Assembly: GCA_044225675.1 (NCBI GenBank)
Contig: JBGAIH010000049.1
Coordinates: 1 to 24,611 of the forward strand
Direction of reading: 5' to 3'
Source: JACMQX01 sp044225675
Lineage (GTDB): Bacteria; Pseudomonadota; Gammaproteobacteria; Burkholderiales; Burkholderiaceae_C
Length of the DNA: 24,611 bases
The notes under the pieces are model-generated. The model searched no databases, was not told where the DNA came from, and saw nothing but the letters and a program-made list of their open reading frames with translations. Position 1 is the first letter of the stretch, and each line of letters starts with the position of its first letter. Both the position numbers and the translations under genes were made by a program. Shown here piece by piece: positions 7,093-14,172 of the stretch.

Positions 7093-9233
7093 GCGGGCCG
7101 CGCCTCCTGCACGGTACGGGCAGCGCCAGGCGCCTGCGCGGCGACGGCGCCGTCCGGCTCGGCCTGCACCTCCACCAGGCAGTCATAGAACACCGGCCCG
7201 CGCCCGAGGTCGGTCAGGTGCTGGCTGGTGAGCTGGTTGACGTTGGTGCCGTCCAGACCGAACTTGCGCCACCAGATGCCCAGGCCGTGCACGACGCCGG
7301 GCCGCGCGCGGTCCGACACCTCGGCGCGGCAGCGGTAGACGCCGCGGCTGTTGAAGACCTTCACCACGCTGCCGGTGGCGATGCCGCGCGGCGCCGCATC
7401 GGCCGCACTGATCTCGAGCACCGGCTCGCGTTCGATGTCGCGCAGGCTCTTGACGTTGACGAAGGTGGAGTTGAGGAAGTTGCGGGCCGGCGGCGAGATC
7501 ATCGCCAGCGGATAGGCCGCCGACGAACCGGCGGGCTCGTGGTTGGGCAGATGGTCGGGCAGCCCGTCCAGGCCCTGTGCCGCAAGCCGCTCGCTGAAGA
7601 ACTCGCAGCGGCCCGAGGGCGTGGGAAAGCCGCCATCGGCAAACGGCGCGTCCGGCACCGGCAGCGGCGCGAAGCCGTCACGCAGCAAGCGGCCGAAGTC
7701 CACGCGGTCGCCGAAGGCCGTGCGGCACAGCGACTCGTCGTCATCGGTGAAGCAGGCATCGGTCCAGCCCATGCGTGCGGCCAGGGCACGGAACACTGCA
7801 GTGTTCGGGCGCGCCTGGCCGACGGGCGCGATGGCCGGGCGATTGAGCAGCACGTCGGTGTGGCCGTAGGCGCCGTGCACGTCCCAGTGCTCCAGCTGCG
7901 TCGTGGCGGGCAGCACGTAGTCGGCATGGTCGGCCGTGTCGGTGCGGAAATGCTCGAGCACCACGGTGAAGAGGTCCTCGCGTGCGAAGCCCTGGACCAC
8001 CTTGCCCGACTCCGGGGCCACGGCCACCGGATTGCTGTTGTAGACGACGACCGCCTCGATCTTCGGGCCGAACTGCGGCGAGCTCTCGCGCAGCAGGTCG
8101 TCGCCGATGGTGCTCATGTTGATGGTGCGCGGCGCGCGCCCCGCCAGCCCGGTGGCCAGCAGGTCGGGCCGCTGCAGGGCAGCCTTGTCGACCGGGAACT
8201 GGCCCGAGCTGGACAGCAGCAGTCCGCCCGCGCGATGACGCCAGGCGCCGGTGAGTGCGGGCAGGCAGGCGATGGCCCGGGCCGCGTTGCCGCCGCCGCG
8301 CACCCGCTGCATGCCGTAATTCAGGCGGATGGCGGCCGGGCGCGTCGTGCCCCAGTCGCGCGCCAGGGCCCGCACCTGCTCCACCGGCACGCCGCACACC
8401 TGGGCCGCGCGCTCAGGCGGCCACTGCAGGGCCCGTTCGCGCAGCCGGTCCCAGCCGAGCGTGTGGCGGGCGATGTAGTCGTGGTCGAGCCAGTCATGCA
8501 CGATGAGTTCATGCATCACCGCCAGCGCCAGCGCGGCGTCGGTGCCGGGCAACAGCGCGATGTGCTCGTGGCATTTCTCGGCCGTCTCGCTGCGGCGCGG
8601 GTCGATGCACACCAGGCGCGCGCCCTGGCGCTTGGCTTCCTGCGCCAGGCGCCAGAAATGCAGATTGCTGCCGATGGAGTTGCTGCCCCAGATGATGATG
8701 AGCTTCGACTCGGCGAAGAACTCGACCTTCATGCCCACCTTGCCACCGAGGGTCTGCGTGAGGCCTTCGCCGCCAGCCGTGGCGCAGATGGTGCGGTCGA
8801 GCAGCGACGCGCCCAGCCGGTGGAAGAATCGCGCAGCCAGGCTCTCGCCCTGCACCAGGCCCATGGTACCGGCATAGCTGTAGGGCAGGATCGCGCGCGG
8901 GTCGCGCGCGGCAATCTGCGCGAGACGCTGCGCGATGTCATCGAGCGCCTCGTCCCAGCCCACCGGCTCGAAGCGGCCGGAGCCCTTGGGGCCGACGCGG
9001 CGCAGCGGCTCGAGCACGCGCTCGGGGTGGTAGGTGCGCTCGGTGTACCGGGACACCTTGGCGCACAGCACGCCGCCGGTCTGCGGATGGTCCGGGTTGC
9101 CCTGCACCCGCACCGCCACGCCGTCCTGCACGGTGGTCAGCAGCGAGCAGGTGTCGGGGCAGTCGTGGGGGCAGGCGCCTTTGACCAAAAGCTGTGACGT
9201 TTCGACACTCGGGGACATGCGGATGGATCTCAT
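7089..9233 (-). CDS. Molybdopterin oxidoreductase, DMSO-reductase family, with N-terminal [4Fe-4S] site
   Basis: The protein is about 714 residues. CPHDCPDTC followed 28 residues later by a fourth Cys (Cys21, 25, 29 and 57) gives the [4Fe-4S] motif. Later blocks YSYAGTMGLVQGES, WGSNSIGSNLHFW, NSNPVAVAPES and HADYVLPATTQLEHWDV are typical of the molybdopterin-guanine-dinucleotide fold. Cys150 in RTICATAGGEG lies where the metal ligand (Ser, Cys or SeCys) of formate dehydrogenase-like members sits, so a Cys ligand is inferred. There is no twin-arginine leader, so it is probably cytoplasmic. No electron-transfer subunit lies nearby. The start is uncertain: ATG at 9233, GTG at 9236 or ATG at 9218, none with a good ribosome site. 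It is the first gene of the overlapping operon. Substrate unknown. Confidence 0.9.
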   Translation of the reverse strand: MRSIRMSPSVETSQLLVKGACPHDCPDTCSLLTTVQDGVAVRVQGNPDHPQTGGVLCAKVSRYTERTYHPERVLEPLRRVGPKGSGRFEPVGWDEALDDIAQRLAQIAARDPRAILPYSYAGTMGLVQGESLAARFFHRLGASLLDRTICATAGGEGLTQTLGGKVGMKVEFFAESKLIIIWGSNSIGSNLHFWRLAQEAKRQGARLVCIDPRRSETAEKCHEHIALLPGTDAALALAVMHELIVHDWLDHDYIARHTLGWDRLRERALQWPPERAAQVCGVPVEQVRALARDWGTTRPAAIRLNYGMQRVRGGGNAARAIACLPALTGAWRHRAGGLLLSSSGQFPVDKAALQRPDLLATGLAGRAPRTINMSTIGDDLLRESSPQFGPKIEAVVVYNSNPVAVAPESGKVVQGFAREDLFTVVLEHFRTDTADHADYVLPATTQLEHWDVHGAYGHTDVLLNRPAIAPVGQARPNTAVFRALAARMGWTDACFTDDDESLCRTAFGDRVDFGRLLRDGFAPLPVPDAPFADGGFPTPSGRCEFFSERLAAQGLDGLPDHLPNHEPAGSSAAYPLAMISPPARNFLNSTFVNVKSLRDIEREPVLEISAADAAPRGIATGSVVKVFNSRGVYRCRAEVSDRARPGVVHGLGIWWRKFGLDGTNVNQLTSQHLTDLGRGPVFYDCLVEVQAEPDGAVAAQAPGAARTVQEARPA

Positions 9234-9272
9234 CACAAATTTAATTCTATAGTTCGCGCTGAAGGGAATGCC
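9234..9272. promoter_or_regulatory. Short AT-rich divergent promoter interval
   Basis: Only about 39 bp separate the oxidoreductase and the first binding-protein gene. The interval contains an AT-rich run (9236-9252, with TTTAATTCTATAG) in an otherwise very GC-rich region. It offers -10-like hexamers on both strands (TATAGA on minus, TCTATA on plus). The -35 elements of both promoters would have to lie inside the opposite coding region. I find no convincing -35, so this is a positional inference. GAAGGGA at 9261-9267 is the ribosome site of the plus-strand gene. Confidence 0.35.
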
Positions 9273-10400
9273 ATGAACAAGTTTCTATGGTCACAACGGA
9301 CCACGCTCGCCTCAATCATGTTAACGACTCTGCTCTTCGTCGGCACCGGATCAGCCATGGGACAGGAGGGCGTATCTCGCACCGCCATCAGCCTCGGCCA
9401 GTCGATCGCGCTCAGCGGTCCGGCTGCGGCCCAGGGCGCGGCCTTCGCTCTCGGCGCGAAGATCCACTTCGACCAGATCAACGCCGCCGGCGGCATCCAC
9501 GGCCGCAGGATCGAGCTGACCACGCTGGACGATGCAGGCAACCCGGCCACCACGCTCGCCAACACCCAGAAGCTGCTGGCCCAGGGCATGCTCGCGCTGT
9601 TCGGCTACTACGGCTCGCCCCAGGTGACCGCCGCGTACACCGCCATCAAGGACGGCGACCTCGTGCTGTTCGCCCCGATGGCCGCAGCCGACGAGTTCCG
9701 CGGCGCACTCTACGCCAACATCTACAACCTGCGTCCCGGCTACGCCGAAGAAGCGGCAGCCATCACGCGCCATGCCGAGACGCTCGGCGCGCGCAAGCTG
9801 GCCATCCTGCATGCGGGCGACGGCGAGTCGCTGGCGGCGCTGGAGTCGGCCGAGCGCACCATGACCAGCCTGGGCGCCAATCTGCTCTACAAGGGCGCGA
9901 TCGAGTCCGCCGACAAGGCGCTGGCCGCCAAGCCCGAGTCGGTGCTCGTGATCGGCGATGCAAGCCGCGCGGCCAAGGCGATCCGCGATCTGCGCACGAA
10001 GGGCTTTCGCGGGCCGGTCTATGGCTTTTCGAACACCGGCGAGAGCCTGCTGGCGGACCAGCTCGGCAAGGACGGTGCCGGCGTGGTGGTGGTTCGCGTC
10101 GTGCCCAAGAGCGACAACGCCAGGCTGGCCGTGGTGCGCGACATGGCGGCTGAAGCCGCAGCCGCCAAGGCAGGCAAGCCCAATGTCTACATGCTCGAAG
10201 GCTACATCGCCGCGCGGGTGTTCGCCGAAGCCCTGCGCCGCGCGGGCAAGGACCTCACCCGGGCCAAGCTGCGCAAGGCCCTCGACGGACTCGACGACGT
10301 CAGCGTGGGCGGCTTTCGCGTCCACTTCGCGGAAGACCGGGTCGCCTCGCGTCTGGTGGAGCTGAGCCTGATCGATTCGCTCGGCCGCATCCGCGAGTGA
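9273..10400 (+). CDS. ABC transporter periplasmic substrate-binding protein (branched-chain amino acid type), copy 1
   Basis: The 375-residue protein has a Sec-type signal peptide (basic start, hydrophobic ASIMLTTLLFVGTG, probable cleavage near residue 28). A type I periplasmic binding fold of the LivJ/Peripla_BP_6 family follows, with SIALSGPAAAQGAAFALGAKI, INAAGGIHGRRIEL, ALFGYYGSPQVTAA and GKDGAGVVVVRVV. Such proteins bind amino acids, amides or aromatic acids and hand them to an ABC permease. None is encoded here, so the protein is an orphan component or serves a distant permease. It is closely related to the next gene. The start has GAAGGGA five bases upstream. A hairpin follows the stop. 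The ligand cannot be assigned. Confidence 0.92.
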   Translation: MNKFLWSQRTTLASIMLTTLLFVGTGSAMGQEGVSRTAISLGQSIALSGPAAAQGAAFALGAKIHFDQINAAGGIHGRRIELTTLDDAGNPATTLANTQKLLAQGMLALFGYYGSPQVTAAYTAIKDGDLVLFAPMAAADEFRGALYANIYNLRPGYAEEAAAITRHAETLGARKLAILHAGDGESLAALESAERTMTSLGANLLYKGAIESADKALAAKPESVLVIGDASRAAKAIRDLRTKGFRGPVYGFSNTGESLLADQLGKDGAGVVVVRVVPKSDNARLAVVRDMAAEAAAAKAGKPNVYMLEGYIAARVFAEALRRAGKDLTRAKLRKALDGLDDVSVGGFRVHFAEDRVASRLVELSLIDSLGRIRE

Positions 10401-10408
10401 GGCCGGCC

Positions 10409-10440
10409 GTGCGGCGCCGGCGCGAAGCCGCCGGGCGCAC
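10409..10440 (+). terminator. Hairpin after first binding-protein gene
   Basis: GTGCG/CGCAC and CCGGCG/CGCCGG pair to give 11 base pairs with a small internal loop (GCG against G) and a six-base CGAAGC loop. The hairpin begins 8 bp after the stop. No T-tract follows, so it may slow or end transcription or protect the 3' end rather than being a classical terminator. Confidence 0.4.
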
Positions 10441-10452
10441 CACCCAACCATC

Positions 10453-10476
10453 CAACGAATACCATTCAACGAATAC
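10453..10476. repeat. Tandem direct repeat CAACGAATAC, 14-bp spacing
   Basis: The ten bases CAACGAATAC occur exactly at 10453-10462 and again at 10467-10476, separated by CATT. This sits about 90-110 bp upstream of the second binding-protein start, in a locally AT-richer patch (10450-10480). Exact repeats like this can be paired sites for a regulator. No known regulator consensus is recognised. Confidence 0.45.
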
Positions 10477-10507
10477 TTTAGGCCTCTCGAAAGCTGTCAA
10501 TTCACCA

Positions 10508-10532
10508 ACCGGTGAGGGAAAGCCCTACCGGT
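10508..10532. promoter_or_regulatory. Leader hairpin ACCGGT-AGGG / CCCT-ACCGGT
   Basis: ACCGGT, a bulged G, AGGG, an AAAG loop, CCCT and ACCGGT form a ten-pair stem with one bulge, about 30 bp upstream of the second binding-protein start. ACCGGT is itself palindromic, so the segment could be a double-stranded operator with two identical sites 19 bp apart (ACCGGTG at 10508 and 10527) or a structured mRNA leader. A second possible stem (GGTGCC with GGCGCC, about 10530-10548) would overlap it. Confidence 0.4.
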
Positions 10533-10561
10533 GCCTGCAGGGGGCGCCGGATAATTCTTCG

Positions 10562-11692
10562 ATGATCAATCGCAGACGTTTCTCGGTCGTTACAGGCGCT
10601 GCTGCCCTGGCCGGTTTCCAGGTGGCGCGTGCCCAGTCCGAAGGCAAAATCATCCTCGGCCAGTCCGCCCCTTTCACCGGCCCCGCAGCCCAGCTCGGCA
10701 TCCAGTTCCATCAGGGGGCCAAGCTCCATTTCGACGCGATCAACGCACAGGGCGGCATCGGCCGGCGCCTGATCGAGATCCGCAACCTGGACGACGGCTA
10801 CGAGCCCGACCGCTGCGTCGAAAACACCCGCAAGCTCATCGCCGACGACGTGTTCGCGCTGTTCGGCTACATCGGCACGCCCACCAGCGTGGCCGCGCTG
10901 CCGCTCGCCGTCAAGGATCGCGTGCCCTTCTTCGCACCGTTCACGGGCGCGATGGCCCTGCGCGAGCCGCTGCACAGGAACGTGTTCCACCTGCGCGCGT
11001 CGTACAACGACGAGACCGCGCTGATCGTGCGCCAGCTCACCAGCCTGGGCCTGAAGAAGATCGCGGTGTTCTACCAGAACGATGCCTATGGCAAGGCGGG
11101 TCTGGACGGCGTGAACCTCGCGACGGCCGCCCAGGGCATCAAGCCCGTGGCGCTCGCCACGGTGGAGCGCAATTCTGTCGACGTGGCCGCTGCGGTCAGG
11201 ACCATCGTGGCGGCCGCGCCCGATGCGGTGGTGCAGATCAGCGCGTACAAGTCGTGCGCGGCCTTCATCCGCGCCGCACGCAAGGCCGGCTACGGCGGCA
11301 CTTTCTACAACGTATCCTTCGTGGGCACGCAGGCCCTGGCCGACGAACTGGGCAAGGACGGTGCCGGCGTGGTGGTGTCGCAGGTCATGCCGTCGCCCTA
11401 CAACCCGGCCCGGCCGATCGCGCGCGAATTCGTCGAGGCGGTCAAGGCCGGCAAGGATGTGCAGGCGAACTTCTCGAGCATGGAAGGCTATCTCGCGGCC
11501 AAGGTGTTTGCCGAAGGCCTGCGCCGCGCCAGCGGCAAGGGCGTGTCGCGCGACGGCCTGATCGCCGGCCTGGAGTCGATGAACGGCACCAGCTTTGGCG
11601 GCTTCACCGTGTCGTTCTCATCGGGTGACCACGTTGCCTCGAGCTTCGTCGAGCTGTCGATGCTCACGGGCGACGGACGCGTTCGTACCTGA
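10562..11692 (+). CDS. ABC transporter periplasmic substrate-binding protein (branched-chain amino acid type), copy 2
   Basis: The 376-residue protein has a leader, INRRRFSVVTGAAALAGF, that carries a twin-arginine-like RRRF motif; cleavage probably follows ARA near residue 24. The mature part matches the Peripla_BP_6 type: SAPFTGPAAQLG, FDAINAQGGIGRRLIEI, ALFGYIGTPTSVAA, IAVFYQNDAYGKAG and GKDGAGVVVSQVM. It is a paralogue of the preceding gene, sharing domain order and an identical 27-base DNA stretch (10065-10091 and 11351-11377). Copy 1 has an ordinary Sec-like leader, so the export route may differ. No permease or ATPase accompanies it. The frame runs open upstream to 10397, but the signal peptide fixes the start at 10562. 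The ribosome site is weak. It is convergent with argE 28 bp away. Confidence 0.92.
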   Translation: MINRRRFSVVTGAAALAGFQVARAQSEGKIILGQSAPFTGPAAQLGIQFHQGAKLHFDAINAQGGIGRRLIEIRNLDDGYEPDRCVENTRKLIADDVFALFGYIGTPTSVAALPLAVKDRVPFFAPFTGAMALREPLHRNVFHLRASYNDETALIVRQLTSLGLKKIAVFYQNDAYGKAGLDGVNLATAAQGIKPVALATVERNSVDVAAAVRTIVAAAPDAVVQISAYKSCAAFIRAARKAGYGGTFYNVSFVGTQALADELGKDGAGVVVSQVMPSPYNPARPIAREFVEAVKAGKDVQANFSSMEGYLAAKVFAEGLRRASGKGVSRDGLIAGLESMNGTSFGGFTVSFSSGDHVASSFVELSMLTGDGRVRT

Positions 11693-11720
11693 GCGGGGCA
11701 GCGCGGCGCCGGCAAGCGGC

Positions 11721-12878
11721 TCAGCCGATCTCGCGCGCAGCCGCCAGGCCCTGCATGAAGGCCTCGCAGCGCGCCAGCTGCTCCAGGCTGACGTACTCGT
11801 CGGGCTGATGGGCCTGGGTGATGCTGCCCGGCCCGCAGACCACCGTGGGAATGCCGGCCTTCTTGAACAGGCCGGCCTCGGTGCCGAACGCCACCTGCGT
11901 GACGCGCGCCTCGCCGGCCAGCCGCTGGGCCAGCCGGGTGACCGGATCGGACTCGGCACCCAGAAAGCTCGGAATCTCGCAGATCGTCTCGAAGCTGAAG
12001 CCGGCGTCGGGCGCCACGGCCTTCATCGCCGGCTCCAGCGCACGCGCGTGGGCCACCACCTCGGCCTGCATCGCGGCAGCGTCGGCCGTGGGCAGGTCGC
12101 GGAACTCGTAGCGAAACTCGGCGTCGCGCGGCACCACGTTGTCGGCGATGCCGCCGTGGAACTGGCCGACGCTCGCGGTGCTGAAGGGCACGTCGAAGCC
12201 TTCATAGCGCGGCTCGTGGCGCTCGAAGCCCTCGGCCATGTCGCGCACCTTGCCGATCAGCCGCGCCGCCATCTCGATCGCGTTGACCGACTGCGGCGTG
12301 AGCGAGGAATGCGCCTCCTTGCCGCGCACGCAGCAGCGGTAGCGGTACACCCCCTTGTGGGCAATGGCCGGGACCATGCTGGTGGGTTCGCCGACGATGC
12401 AGGCCAGCGGACGGATGCCGGCCTCGCGCATGTCGGCGATCAGCTCGCGCACGCCGAAACAGCCGATCTCCTCCTCGTAGCTGAAGGCCAGGTGCACGGC
12501 AAAGGGCGCATCGCTGGCCAGGAAGGCGCGGGCCTGGGAAACCGCCACCGCGATGAAGGCCTTCATGTCGGCACTGCCGCGCCCGTACAGGCGCCCTTCG
12601 CGCACGGTGCCGCCCAGCGGGTCCACGCTCCAGTCCTGGCCGTCCCAGGGCACGGTATCGGTGTGGCCCGACAGGATCACCCCGGCCGGCTTGCCCTCGC
12701 CCAGCGTGGCGAACAGGTTGGCCTTGGTGCGGTCGGCGTTCCAGGTCAGGCGGCTCCTGACGCCCAGCGACTGCAGTTCGTCGCGGATGAGGTGGATCAG
12801 CTCCAGGTTGGAGTTGTGGCTCACGGTGTTCAGGCGCACGAGCGCCTGGGCGAGTTCGAGGGCGCGGGGGGACAGCAT
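11721..12878 (-). CDS. argE: Acetylornithine deacetylase (M20 family)
   Basis: The 385-residue protein has the usual length of ArgE. Metal-site motifs are in order: SGHTDTVPWDGQDWSVDP with His72 and Asp74, GRGSADMKAF with Asp104, the YEEEIGCFG glutamates at 135-137, a histidine in the dimerisation domain (EAHSSLTP), and the C-terminal ITQAHQPDEYV with a metal-binding His. ArgE removes acetate from N2-acetylornithine in arginine synthesis, using two zinc or cobalt ions in the cytoplasm. The start at 12878 gives a canonical MLSPRALELAQALV; residues upstream look non-coding. It is divergent from the M20 amidohydrolase (91 bp) and convergent with a binding-protein gene. Because related M20 enzymes deacylate other N-acyl amino acids and two more M20 genes lie in this window, the exact substrate is probable rather than certain. 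Confidence 0.85.
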   Translation of the reverse strand: MLSPRALELAQALVRLNTVSHNSNLELIHLIRDELQSLGVRSRLTWNADRTKANLFATLGEGKPAGVILSGHTDTVPWDGQDWSVDPLGGTVREGRLYGRGSADMKAFIAVAVSQARAFLASDAPFAVHLAFSYEEEIGCFGVRELIADMREAGIRPLACIVGEPTSMVPAIAHKGVYRYRCCVRGKEAHSSLTPQSVNAIEMAARLIGKVRDMAEGFERHEPRYEGFDVPFSTASVGQFHGGIADNVVPRDAEFRYEFRDLPTADAAAMQAEVVAHARALEPAMKAVAPDAGFSFETICEIPSFLGAESDPVTRLAQRLAGEARVTQVAFGTEAGLFKKAGIPTVVCGPGSITQAHQPDEYVSLEQLARCEAFMQGLAAAREIG

Positions 12879-12969
12879 GCCCCCGACTGTAGCGCCCCTC
12901 GGGCAAAGGGGCATGCCCCTTGCGCGGTATTTGGGTAATATGGCCGGCTCAGCCCGCAGGAAACGCAGC

Positions 12970-14172
12970 ATGAAGATCATCGACTCGCTGGCCACCCAGG
13001 CCGCCGGCATCGCGGCGATCCGCCGTGACATTCACGCCCACCCCGAACTGTGCTTTGAGGAAGTCCGCACCGCCGACGTGATCGCAAGGCAGCTGACCGA
13101 GTGGGGCATCCCGATCCACCGGGGTCTGGGCAAGACCGGCGTGATCGGCATCATCGAAGGCACGGCCGGCCCGTCCACCCGCGCGATCGGCCTGCGCGCC
13201 GACATCGACGCGCTGCCGATGCAGGAGTTCAACACCTTCGCGCATGCGAGTCAGCATGCCGGCAAGATGCACGCCTGTGGCCATGACGGCCACACCGCGA
13301 TGCTGCTTGCGGCGGCCCAGCACTTCGCCAGGCACCGCGACTTCGCGGGCAAGGTCTACCTGATCTTCCAGCCCGCCGAGGAAGGCGGCGGCGGCGCGCG
13401 CGAGATGATCGCCGACGGCATGTTCGACAGGTTCCCGATGGAGGCGGTGTTCGGCATGCACAACTGGCCCGGGATGCCGGTGGGCACCTTCGCCGTCAGC
13501 CCCGGCCCGGTGATGGCGTCAAGCAACGAGTTCAAGATCACGATCCGCGGCAAGGGCGGCCATGCCGCGCTGCCGCACAACGGCATCGATCCGGTGCCGG
13601 TCGCCTGCCAGATGGTGCAGGCCTTCCAGACCATCATCAGCCGCAGCAAGAAGCCGGTGGACGCGGGCGTGATCTCGGTGACGATGATCCACGCAGGCGA
13701 GGCCACCAACGTGATCCCCGACAGCTGCGAGCTGCAGGGCACGGTGCGCACCTTCACGCTGGAGGTGCTGGACATGATCGAGCGGCGCATGCAGCAGGTG
13801 GCCGAGCATGTCTGCGCGGCGCATGACGCGCAGTGCGAGTTCGAGTTCGTGCGCAACTACCCGCCGACGGTGAACCATCCGAAGGAGTCGGAGTTCGCGC
13901 GCCGGGTGCTGGCAGGCATCGTCGGCGAGGAACACGTGGTCGCGCAGGAGCCGACCATGGGCGCGGAGGACTTCGCCTACATGCTGCAGGCGCGGCCGGG
14001 CTGCTATGTGTTCATCGCCAACGGCGACGGCGCCCACCGCGAGATCGGCCACGGCGGCGGACCGTGCATGCTGCACAACCCGAGCTACGACTTCAATGAC
14101 GAGCTGATCCCGCTGGGCGCGACCTACTGGATCGAGCTGGCCAACGCCTGGCTCAAGGCGCCGGCACCATGA
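12970..14172 (+). CDS. M20-family amidohydrolase (hippurate hydrolase/HipO-like)
   Basis: The 400-residue protein has the M20D layout: RRDIHAHPELCFEE (residues 18-31), LRADIDALPMQE (75-86), MHACGHDGHTA (100-110) with metal ligands Cys103 and His105, FQPAEEGGGGA with the catalytic Glu137/138 pair, HNWPGMPVG, and MGAEDFAYML near the end. Such enzymes split N-acyl amino acids such as hippurate, N-acetyl amino acids or IAA-amino acid conjugates. The start at 12970 follows CAGGAAACGCAGC. It overlaps the next gene as ATGA (14169-14172). It is divergent from argE. The substrate is not determined, and the HipO name is a family label only. Confidence 0.9.
   Translation: MKIIDSLATQAAGIAAIRRDIHAHPELCFEEVRTADVIARQLTEWGIPIHRGLGKTGVIGIIEGTAGPSTRAIGLRADIDALPMQEFNTFAHASQHAGKMHACGHDGHTAMLLAAAQHFARHRDFAGKVYLIFQPAEEGGGGAREMIADGMFDRFPMEAVFGMHNWPGMPVGTFAVSPGPVMASSNEFKITIRGKGGHAALPHNGIDPVPVACQMVQAFQTIISRSKKPVDAGVISVTMIHAGEATNVIPDSCELQGTVRTFTLEVLDMIERRMQQVAEHVCAAHDAQCEFEFVRNYPPTVNHPKESEFARRVLAGIVGEEHVVAQEPTMGAEDFAYMLQARPGCYVFIANGDGAHREIGHGGGPCMLHNPSYDFNDELIPLGATYWIELANAWLKAPAP

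Noticed and set aside
7218..9197. Long open frame (659 codons) on the plus strand opposite the molybdopterin oxidoreductase
   Set aside because: It is antisense to a well-supported gene, has no family motifs, and its Arg/His/Ala-rich composition is what the complement of GC-rich codons gives.
12936..12941. TAATAT as a -10 box for the M20 amidohydrolase gene
   Set aside because: The nearest TTGCGC (12920) leaves only a 10-bp spacer, and no hexamer at 16-18 bp resembles a -35 box.
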